NCBI RefSeq assembly: GCF_001273775.1
Contig: NZ_CP011801.1
Location: 2,148,001 to 2,212,000, forward strand
Length of the DNA: 64,000 nucleotides
Origin: Nitrospira moscoviensis
GTDB lineage: Bacteria > Nitrospirota > Nitrospiria > Nitrospirales > Nitrospiraceae
Direction: 5' to 3'
Below are positions 25,771-32,825 of this stretch, in pieces (position 1 is the stretch's first letter; each line of letters opens with the position of its first letter). The notes below the pieces were generated by a model, which was not told the origin of the DNA, did no database searches, and worked only from the letters and a program-made list of their open reading frames with translations. The translations under genes and the position numbers were made by a program.

Positions 25771-26217
25771 TCACGCGCCGGCCTGGCACGTCTTGGCGCC
25801 CCGTCCATCGGCCTCCGGTACGCAGCAGCCGGTCTTCGTCAGCGGCCCGTCGACGGCCAGCTGCTCGTGGACCGTGAAGATCTCCCACGCATTGCCGTCC
25901 GGATCGGAGAACCAGACCTTGTCCTGGCGGGCAAAGCAGCAGGCGACGTTTTCTTCGACGTGATCCAGGATCCCCGCCGTTTGGAGGCGCGTCTTCCAGG
26001 CGGCCACCTCGGCGGCGGATTCCACCTCGATCCCGAGATGGTCGACCGTACTGACGCGGCCGGTCGAGGAGACGAGCGAGAAATTGAGCGGGGGGCTGGT
26101 CAAGTCGAACTTGGCGTAGTCCTTCGTTTGCTTCTGCGGTGCGACCCCGAAGATCTTCCGATAGAACTCCACCGAAGCGGGCACGTCGCGCACGTCGAGG
26201 GAAAGATGTGGTCTCAT
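25771..26217 (-). CDS. ArsI/CadI-family VOC metalloenzyme
   Basis: ArsI cleaves the carbon-arsenic bond of trivalent organoarsenicals; CadI relatives respond to cadmium. The 148-residue protein has the vicinal-oxygen-chelate fold with candidate Fe ligands His4 (RPHLSLDV), His in VDHLGIEVES and Glu in AWEIFTVH. The Cys pair of ENVACCFARQDKVWF, which binds arsenic in ArsI, is present. A cysteine-rich tail (TGCCVPEADGRGAKTC) is also typical. GAAAGGAG precedes the ATG. No arsM or arsR is adjacent, so substrate is inferred. Confidence 0.88.
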   Translation of the reverse strand: MRPHLSLDVRDVPASVEFYRKIFGVAPQKQTKDYAKFDLTSPPLNFSLVSSTGRVSTVDHLGIEVESAAEVAAWKTRLQTAGILDHVEENVACCFARQDKVWFSDPDGNAWEIFTVHEQLAVDGPLTKTGCCVPEADGRGAKTCQAGA

Positions 26218-26382
26218 GGCGGTCTCCTTTCAAGCAGCTATGAGGGCATTATTGCCTTCACCCCCATAGACGGGGAATGCCGGAAAAGGATGCAGCCGGC
26301 CCCTCCCCTTGACGATTCTCCACCGATCCGGCATACCACCCGGCGAAACGCCTTCCAGCTTTGTGACGCGGGAGTGACTGTC

Positions 26383-27273
26383 ATGACACCACTGCATATC
26401 GGCTTTGTCGGCGTGGGGCGCATGGGCGCCAATATGGCGCGGCGGTTGAAGGAGCAGGGGTATGCCCTCACCGCGTTCTATGACAGCCATCACCCGGCTG
26501 CGCTCTCGCTCGCTTCTGAATTACAGGCACAGGCGGCTCACACGCCAGCCGAGGTGGCGAAAGCGTCAGGCATCGTCATCACGGTCGTCTCGGACGATGC
26601 CGCCATGCGGAGCATCTTCGCGGAAAACGACGGTACGAGTCTGTTGGCCCATGCGCAGGACCGGCTGTTCATCAACTGCGCGACGCTCTCGCCCGAGATT
26701 CATGTGGATATCGAGCGGCTGGTGGCGGCGCGCGGAGGCGCGAGCCTGGAGGCCTGCATGGCGAGCAGCATCGCGCAGGCGCGGCAAGGGACGCTCTATC
26801 TGATGTGCGGCGGAAAGCCGGAGGTCTTCGAAAAGGCCAAGCCTCTCCTCGGCGCACTCGGTAAGACTGTTCGTTATATCGGCCCGGCCGGCGAAGCGGC
26901 CAAAGTGAAAGCGCTCGTCAATATGGTGATGAACAGCAACACCGCTGCGCTGGCGGAAGGCTTGGGACTCGGCGATGCTCTCGGTCTTGATCTGACCATG
27001 CTGCGCGAAGTCTTCAGCCAGACCGGCGCGGCTTCGCGCGTGCTGGAAACGGACGGCGAAGACATGCAGCAGCGGGCGCACGATTGTTACTTTTCCGCCG
27101 CCCACGCCGCCAAGGATTCCGCCATCGCCTTGGATCTCGCCGCCCACGCGGGCCTACATCTCCCCGTGGCCCAAGCCACTCTCACCCAATATCGCCGGCT
27201 TGTCGAGCTGGGAAAGGGCGAGCTGGACAAATCAGCCGTGGCCGAACTGACGTTTAAGGAGCGATCGGCCTGA
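26383..27273 (+). CDS. NAD(P)-dependent beta-hydroxyacid dehydrogenase
   Basis: The family (3-hydroxyisobutyrate, tartronate semialdehyde and glyoxylate reductases) oxidises or reduces beta-hydroxyacids. With the ATG at 26383 the protein is 296 residues. It has the dinucleotide motif GFVGVGRMGANMARRL at the N-terminus and the catalytic Lys region GEAAKVKALVNMVMN near residue 170, followed by the all-helical C-terminal domain. Glyoxylate reductase-like function is possible; substrate cannot be fixed. It appears monocistronic. Confidence 0.88.
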   Translation: MTPLHIGFVGVGRMGANMARRLKEQGYALTAFYDSHHPAALSLASELQAQAAHTPAEVAKASGIVITVVSDDAAMRSIFAENDGTSLLAHAQDRLFINCATLSPEIHVDIERLVAARGGASLEACMASSIAQARQGTLYLMCGGKPEVFEKAKPLLGALGKTVRYIGPAGEAAKVKALVNMVMNSNTAALAEGLGLGDALGLDLTMLREVFSQTGAASRVLETDGEDMQQRAHDCYFSAAHAAKDSAIALDLAAHAGLHLPVAQATLTQYRRLVELGKGELDKSAVAELTFKERSA

Positions 27274-27284
27274 CTTCTGCACCT

Positions 27285-27556
27285 GGATCGCCCGCCTGGT
27301 GTTTGGTTTGCCGCACGGCACCGCGATCGGCAGACCGGGTGCGAGCCTTGTGACATGGCTACTTCGTGACGCAGCTTCTCCATCAGCCCACCGTGCCAGC
27401 GGGCCGTGGAATCGGCAGATGGGGCGCATGTTGAACGCCGCGCCATTCCGCATCCTTCAACAGCCCGCGGCCGTGGAAACGTTCGTGCATCGCATAGCAA
27501 AAGGGGCAGTTGAAGTCGCCGTAGGCCAGGAGCGGCTGCACGACTTGATCGTTGTC
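27285..27556 (-). pseudogene. Decayed DsbA-like thioredoxin-fold gene
   Basis: Read leftward, one frame gives QPLLAYGDFNCPFCYAMHER with an intact CPFC redox motif, then DAEWRGVQHAPHLPIPRP. A second frame gives HGGLMEKLRHEVA and a third RLAPGLPIAVPCGKPNTRRA. Together they trace the first third of a DsbA/2-hydroxychromene-isomerase-like protein with two frameshifts, no usable start and a missing C-terminus. It occupies most of the 528 nt between the dehydrogenase and the flagellar-type gene; the rest (27557-27801) shows nothing. Confidence 0.6.
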
Positions 27557-27801
27557 ATGTCGCTAGCTTACCGATATTGTGCGGTCCTCGTCACCTGAGG
27601 GGTTCGTTTCGAGGGCGTCGAAACCAGCCACAACGTGACCGAACGGACAGCGCGCGCCAGTGCCTGTCCAAGCCCATTGCAGTCCTCCGCTTCGATTTCT
27701 GCCCACTGTGACGGATTGCTGCCACGGCCGCCCGCGCGCCGTGATCTCTGCTACACTCCAACCACATTGGCCGAGAAGCCTCTAGAAACGGGAGGTGTCG
27801 T

Positions 27802-28155
27802 ATGATCTCCGCCATCCACACCGCGCTGTCGGGATTGAGCGCCTTCGCCAAACAGATCGAAGTCAGCGCGCATAACATTGCGAACGTCAATACGGACGGC
27901 TTCAAGAAATCCACGACCGAATTCGTCGAAGTCGAAATCGGCGGCGTGCTGCCGGTCGTCCAGAAGGACGCATCGGCCGGTCCGGCGGTGTTGAAAGACA
28001 CCGGCTATGGGCCGGCGCAAGTGGAGCTGTCGAACGTGGATCTCGGCGAAGAGGCTGTCACCCAGATCATCGCCCAGCGCGGCTTCGAGGCGAATCTGCG
28101 CACGCTGAAGACGGCGGACGACATGCTGGGGAGCATCCTGGATACGAGGAAATGA
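27802..28155 (+). CDS. Isolated flagellar basal-body rod-type protein (FlgC/FlgG-like)
   Basis: The 117-residue product has both terminal helices of flagellar axial proteins: an N-terminal rod domain (SGLSAFAKQIEVSAHNIANVNTDGF region) and a C-terminal FlgBBR_C segment (SNVDLGEEAVTQIIAQRGFE then ANLRTLKTADDMLGSIL). The middle is only about 45 residues, so it is near FlgB/FlgC size. GGAGG lies before the ATG. No other flagellar gene is in the window. It may work with a flagellar locus elsewhere or have a separate role. Confidence 0.85.
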   Translation: MISAIHTALSGLSAFAKQIEVSAHNIANVNTDGFKKSTTEFVEVEIGGVLPVVQKDASAGPAVLKDTGYGPAQVELSNVDLGEEAVTQIIAQRGFEANLRTLKTADDMLGSILDTRK

Positions 28156-28209
28156 CGTCCCGCTGACCGCACATAGCATTGCGCGCAGGCGGTATGGTAT
28201 CTCCCTGGC

Positions 28210-30342
28210 ATGGCCCGGCCGCGCGTCCTCCTCCTGATTCCTCCTCTTACGCAACTGAATACCCCCTACCCTTCCACCGCCTACCTTACCGGCTTTCTCC
28301 GGTCACGAGGCGTCTCCTGCGAGCAGGCCGATATCGGTATCGAGATGGTGTTGCGCCTCTTCAGTCGTCCGGGACTCCGGACCCTGTTCGACGAAGTCGG
28401 CCGGCATGAAGAGCGCCTTCCGGTTGAAGCCCGCAGGATGCTGAACGCGCGGCAGGCTTACCTCGAGACCATCGACATGGTGATCGAGTTTCTGCAGGGC
28501 CGGAAACCCTCCCTGGCGGCAACGTTGGCACAGCGGGGAACATTGCCCCGCGGACCGCGGTTCAGCGGACGGACGCCGTTCCGGCGACCGGTATCGGCGG
28601 AAGATCGGGCCAAGCAGCTGGCGACCTTCTATCTGGAAGACCTCGCCGATCTGGTGCAGGCGGTCGTGTCCCCGCACTTCGCGCTCAGCCGTTACGCCGA
28701 GCATATCGCGCGGTCCGCGTCGTCCTTCGACGCTCTTGAGAAGGCGTTGGCCGAGCCGCTCTCCCTCCCAGATCGGCTGATGCTCGAGTCGCTATGGGAA
28801 CACGTCGACCGGGTGAAACCGCAGTTGGTGGGGCTCTCGGTTCCTTTTCCCGGGAACCTGTACGGAGCCTTTCGGATCGCGCAGGCGATCAAGCGTCATC
28901 GAGCCGATATCGCCGTCGCGCTGGGCGGCGGCTACGCCAACACCGAGCTGCGGCGCGTCAATGACCCCCGCGTCTTCGAGTATGTCGACTTCATCACGCT
29001 GGACGACGGCGAGCGGCCGCTGCTGTCGTTGATCGAGCACCTGCAGGGGGAGCGCGCACGCGACAGGTTGTGCCGGACGTTCTACCGCGAGGATGGTCGC
29101 GCCCGCTTTGCGGACGATCCGACGGTGCGCAATTTTTCGATGGACGAGGTCGGTTGCCCCACCTACAGCGGCCTGGCGCTCCACCGCTACCTGACGATTC
29201 TCGACAGCACCAATCCCATGCATCGGCTCTGGAGCGAAGGCCACTGGAACAAACTCACCGTCGCGCACGGATGCTATTGGAAGCAATGCACCTTCTGCGA
29301 CGTCGGCCTCGATTACATCGGCCGGTATGAGCTCACGCCGACCGATCGGCTGATCGGACAGATCCGGCAATTGATCGCCGAAACGGGCCGCCGGGATTTT
29401 CATTTCGTCGATGAAGCGGCGCCGCCCGCTGGTCTGAAGGCGCTGGCATTGGGATTGTTGGAGCGCGGCATTCGGATCCGCTGGTGGGGCAACATCCGTT
29501 TCGAAGAAGCCTTTACGCCGGACCTCTGCCGGCTGTTGGCCGCGTCGGGCTGCATCGCCGTCACTGCCGGACTTGAGGCGGCATCGGACCGCCTGTTGGA
29601 GAAGATGAAGAAAGGGATCACGGTCGATCAGACCGTCCTGGTCGCGGCCGCGTTTCGTGAGGCGGGTATCCTGATCCATGCTTATTTGATGTATGGGTTT
29701 CCGTCTGAGACGCTTCAGGAAACCGTGGACTCCTTGGAGCGTGTCCGCCAGCTCTTCGCCGCCGACCTCGTCCAGTCGGCGTTCTGGCATCGATTCACCG
29801 CGACGGCCCATAGTCCGATCGGCCTCCATCCGAACGCGAACGGCATCCGCATTCTCGGGCCGCGGTTCGGAGGATTCGCGGAGAACGATTTGCGCCATCG
29901 CGACGAAGCGGGCGACACGCCGGATTGGCTCGGCGAAGGCTTGCGCCGCTCGATGTTGAATTTTCTGGAAGGCCGAGGTCTTACGCTGGATGTCCGCGAG
30001 TGGTTCGAGCAGCACGTCCCCCGCCCGCGCGTTTCGCCCGCCTGGGTACAGACGCTACTGGAGCGGCGGCTCATCCGTGACGATCCGACCGTGGAGCGGC
30101 GGCTGGTGTGGTTAGGGGAAGCGCCTCTGAACCGAGAGATTTATCCAAAGCTTCCGCGCGAGGGGACTAATTGGCTTCAGGATCTCATTCGACAGGCGAC
30201 TCCCACGGAGAGTCGAGCCGGCCACTATCCCCGCGTTCGCGATGTACTGGCCGGGTTTCCGGGCGGCGCAAGCCGGTTCAATTCCTTCCTCAACACTCCA
30301 GCCTGGAGACGACTTCGCCGTGCCGGCCTTCTGCTCGTGTAG
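28210..30342 (+). CDS. B12-binding radical SAM protein, 710 aa
   Basis: The N-terminal part (about residues 1-230) is a Rossmann-like cobalamin-binding domain opening with PRVLLLIPPLTQLNTPYPST and including LVGLSVPFPGNLYGAFRIAQ. The radical SAM domain (about 340-600) has Cys355, Cys360 and Cys363 in HGCYWKQCTFCDVGL, a C-X4-C-X2-C spacing rather than the usual C-X3-C-X2-C. A conserved YLMYGFPSET follows. Such enzymes methylate or rearrange unreactive carbons, or act in hopanoid and cofactor chemistry. No pathway genes adjoin. The ATG has a weak ribosome site. Confidence 0.9.
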   Translation: MARPRVLLLIPPLTQLNTPYPSTAYLTGFLRSRGVSCEQADIGIEMVLRLFSRPGLRTLFDEVGRHEERLPVEARRMLNARQAYLETIDMVIEFLQGRKPSLAATLAQRGTLPRGPRFSGRTPFRRPVSAEDRAKQLATFYLEDLADLVQAVVSPHFALSRYAEHIARSASSFDALEKALAEPLSLPDRLMLESLWEHVDRVKPQLVGLSVPFPGNLYGAFRIAQAIKRHRADIAVALGGGYANTELRRVNDPRVFEYVDFITLDDGERPLLSLIEHLQGERARDRLCRTFYREDGRARFADDPTVRNFSMDEVGCPTYSGLALHRYLTILDSTNPMHRLWSEGHWNKLTVAHGCYWKQCTFCDVGLDYIGRYELTPTDRLIGQIRQLIAETGRRDFHFVDEAAPPAGLKALALGLLERGIRIRWWGNIRFEEAFTPDLCRLLAASGCIAVTAGLEAASDRLLEKMKKGITVDQTVLVAAAFREAGILIHAYLMYGFPSETLQETVDSLERVRQLFAADLVQSAFWHRFTATAHSPIGLHPNANGIRILGPRFGGFAENDLRHRDEAGDTPDWLGEGLRRSMLNFLEGRGLTLDVREWFEQHVPRPRVSPAWVQTLLERRLIRDDPTVERRLVWLGEAPLNREIYPKLPREGTNWLQDLIRQATPTESRAGHYPRVRDVLAGFPGGASRFNSFLNTPAWRRLRRAGLLLV

Positions 30343-30363
30343 ATCGGCGTCCCACGAAAGCAA

Positions 30364-30394
30364 AGGCGGGAGCCCGTCATCCGGACTCCCGCCT
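30364..30394 (-). terminator. Terminator between convergent radical SAM and peroxiredoxin genes
   Basis: AGGCGGGAG (30364-30372) and CTCCCGCCT (30386-30394) form a perfect 9-bp stem with a 13-nt loop. Read leftward it is followed by TTTGCTTTCG, so it best serves the peroxiredoxin gene, though the stem may stop transcription from both sides. Confidence 0.7.
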
Positions 30395-30414
30395 CATCGG
30401 TTGCCGATCGCCGA

Positions 30415-31050
30415 CTACTTGTTCGGCTGAGGCGTGTACCGCAAGTACGGCTTGATGGTCTTGAAGCCCTTGGGAAAGAGCGTCTTCGCTTCCGCATCAT
30501 TGACGGCCGGCGTAATGATGCAATCTTCGCCGTCCTTCCAGTTGGCCGGAGTCGCGACCTTATACTTTGACGTGAGCTGCAACGAATCCACCACTCGCAG
30601 TAATTCATCGAAATTCCGACCGCATGATGCCGGATAGGTCAAGGTCAGCTTGATCTTCTTATCCGGCCCGATGACGAAGACCGACCGCACCGTCATGTTG
30701 TCGAGTGCGTTTGGGTGAATCATGTCGTAGAGATTCGCCACTTTCTTATCCGGATCGGCGATGATGGGATAGTTCATCGTCGTCTTCTGCGTTTCATTGA
30801 TGTCGCTGATCCAGCCCTTGTGGGAATCCAGCGGATCCACGCTGACTGCGATGACCTTGACGCCCCGCTTCTGGAATTCCGGAGTGATCTTCGCCACGGT
30901 GCCCAACTCGGTCGTGCAGACCGGCGTGAAGTCCTTGGGGTGCGAAAACAGGATGCCCCAACTGTTGCCCAGCCACTCATGGAAATTGATCGTCCCTTCC
31001 GTGGTCTCCGCCGTAAAGTTCGGCGCTTCGTCTCCCAATCGTAGTGCCAT
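30415..31050 (-). CDS. 1-Cys peroxiredoxin (Prx6 subfamily)
   Basis: The enzyme reduces hydrogen peroxide and alkyl hydroperoxides. The 211-residue length and long C-terminal domain are those of the Prx6 group. The peroxidatic Cys45 lies in HPKDFTPVCTTELG. No resolving Cys is found in the usual 2-Cys position; other cysteines (SCGRNF, DCIITP) are outside that motif. Conserved NWKDGEDCIITPAVN and KPYLRYTPQP end the protein. AGAAGGAGGG precedes the ATG. Confidence 0.93.
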   Translation of the reverse strand: MALRLGDEAPNFTAETTEGTINFHEWLGNSWGILFSHPKDFTPVCTTELGTVAKITPEFQKRGVKVIAVSVDPLDSHKGWISDINETQKTTMNYPIIADPDKKVANLYDMIHPNALDNMTVRSVFVIGPDKKIKLTLTYPASCGRNFDELLRVVDSLQLTSKYKVATPANWKDGEDCIITPAVNDAEAKTLFPKGFKTIKPYLRYTPQPNK

Positions 31051-31208
31051 GACGCCCTCCTTCTATCCGTTATGAATGATTGTCATCGAAGCACTGACTG
31101 CCGCTACGATACTGTGCCGCCCGCCGCCGGTGCAAGGGGTGCAGGGGCTCAAGATCCGGCCCTGTCCGACCGACAAGAGGGACGGAACCATAGCTCTCGG
31201 AGGCCGCC

Positions 31209-31568
31209 ATGGACAGTACGCCGCGACCCAAGCTCCACATCTCCAACGATCCCATGTATCTCCTGCTGCGCGAAGGCTGCATCAAGGAGTTCAACGCCAA
31301 GAGAGCGGCCGGCGACAAGTGCGACCTGCGGGGCTGCGACCTGCGAGGGCTCGATCTGCGGGGGCTGGAAGCGGACGGCCTGGATTTCAGCGACTGTTAT
31401 TTCCGCCAGAGCGACCTGCGCGGGGTCGACCTGAGCCGCGCCCTTCTCGACGGCGCCAGCATCAACGCCTGCAAGATCTCCGGGGTGCTGTTTCCCGCCG
31501 AACTGACGGCCTCCGAAATCGAGCTGTCGCTCCTGCACGGCACGCGGATGCGCTACAGCAAGAAATAG
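31209..31568 (+). CDS. Pentapeptide-repeat protein
   Basis: The 119-residue soluble protein has about ten A(D/N)LXX-type repeats between residues 38 and 100 (CDLRG CDLRG LDLRG LEADG LDFSD, then SDLRG VDLSR), which fold as a right-handed square beta-helix. An N-terminal segment (residues 1-37) precedes them. Pentapeptide proteins can mimic DNA or act as scaffolds; this one is too short for a Qnr-type gyrase protector and its role is unknown. GGAGG lies before the ATG. Confidence 0.88.
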   Translation: MDSTPRPKLHISNDPMYLLLREGCIKEFNAKRAAGDKCDLRGCDLRGLDLRGLEADGLDFSDCYFRQSDLRGVDLSRALLDGASINACKISGVLFPAELTASEIELSLLHGTRMRYSKK

Positions 31569-31647
31569 CCTCTTTCCTCCGCCGCGCACGTAGCGGTGCC
31601 TGCCTGGACTCCATCACAAGGTTGCGGTATAAGTGGCAGAGCCTCGT

Positions 31648-31726
<79 letters not shown>

Positions 31727-31741
31727 CCAAGCTTACTCGTG

Positions 31742-31782
31742 CCGCGGACTCTTCATCGCCTTATTGTCATCATTGTCCGCGG
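31742..31782. other. Inverted repeat between the two tRNA genes
   Basis: CCGCGGAC (31742-31749) and GTCCGCGG (31775-31782) are perfect complements with a 25-nt loop. There is no T-run, so it could be a processing or termination signal for tRNA-Pro or part of the tRNA-Arg promoter region. Confidence 0.3.
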
Positions 31783-31847
31783 GTAAAATCTCCAGTGTCG
31801 TCTTTTCTGGAGGATGCCGTGCACGCGGATAAACACACCGACTTTCT

Positions 31848-31924
<77 letters not shown>

Positions 31925-32007
31925 CTGGAACTTGCTCTCAGCCTGCCATCCTTCCTCGCTGCCTGTATCCGATTCCCGCTTGCATTCCATCTCAGCCTGG
32001 CTGGTAT

Positions 32008-32023
32008 TTAGGGGTTTCCCTAA
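32008..32023. promoter_or_regulatory. Palindrome upstream of the DUF6335 gene
   Basis: TTAGGG (32008-32013), GTTT, CCCTAA (32018-32023) is a perfect 6-bp palindrome in the 281-nt gap between tRNA-Arg and the DUF6335 gene. It could be an operator. I see nothing else in the gap. Confidence 0.3.
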
Positions 32024-32205
32024 GACATTCACATAGACACGTTGTCTGACCCAGGACACCTTGTCCGTCCTTCCATCACAGGCGCACGGTGGATCCCCTA
32101 AAAAAATGCGCCTTTCCCCGTCTTTCTTCTTCATCCGGCCACCGGCGGAGACGGTCCGTCGTTTGCAGCCACCCAGCACAACGCTTCTCCGGGAGGTCAT
32201 GGCCG

Positions 32206-32727
32206 ATGGCGCGCAAGAAACGCGAAGACGTGCGTGACGCCGATCAGGTGATCCGCGACTACTATGAGGGCGGCACCGAGGACTCAAGCCGGGACGACGG
32301 AACCGAGCCCGTGTCGTCCATCGAAAACCCGCAGGGCCCCTACACCGCCCGTTCGCCCGTCTTATCCGGTGGTGATATGGATGCCGCATGGGAGCAGGCC
32401 GACGTTGGAACCGAGACGGTCGGCGGATCCAATCCCACGCCGGATCAGGATATTGTCGATGAAGTCGGCAAGGCCGTGGGCATTGAATATCAGGATAACG
32501 AACCGCTGAAGTTCGGCGACAAGATGGCCGAACGCGACGAGCGGCGTTGGGAGCTCAACCCGGCTTCGTCGGAAGATTACCAGACCCGCACAGACCGCGC
32601 GGAAGGCGAGGCGCCCCCGCAACCGGAACCAAGCCCGCGCCGCAACACGCGGAGCGGGTCGTCGAAGTCCGCGGCCGCCCGGGCATCGCGTGCGCGCCAG
32701 GCCGGGACGCGCCGACGCGCCCGCTGA
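32206..32727 (+). CDS. DUF6335-family protein
   Basis: With the ATG at 32206 (GGGAGG about 10 nt upstream) the protein has 173 residues. The central part, including YTARSPVLSGGDMDAAWEQA and VGGSNPTPDQDIVDEVGKAV, is the conserved DUF6335 core known from cyanobacteria and Nitrospira-like bacteria. The C-terminal 40 residues are a Pro/Ser/Arg-rich basic tail. No signal peptide. Function unknown; relatives are often near stress genes. Confidence 0.82.
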   Translation: MARKKREDVRDADQVIRDYYEGGTEDSSRDDGTEPVSSIENPQGPYTARSPVLSGGDMDAAWEQADVGTETVGGSNPTPDQDIVDEVGKAVGIEYQDNEPLKFGDKMAERDERRWELNPASSEDYQTRTDRAEGEAPPQPEPSPRRNTRSGSSKSAAARASRARQAGTRRRAR

Positions 32728-32825
32728 TCGGGACAGAAGCCGGCGCGCCGACGGACGCGGCCGGCGGATGCCGCGCCGGCAGACGTCTTACTCCTCCGGG
32801 CATCACGACGAAAGGACGATCCACA

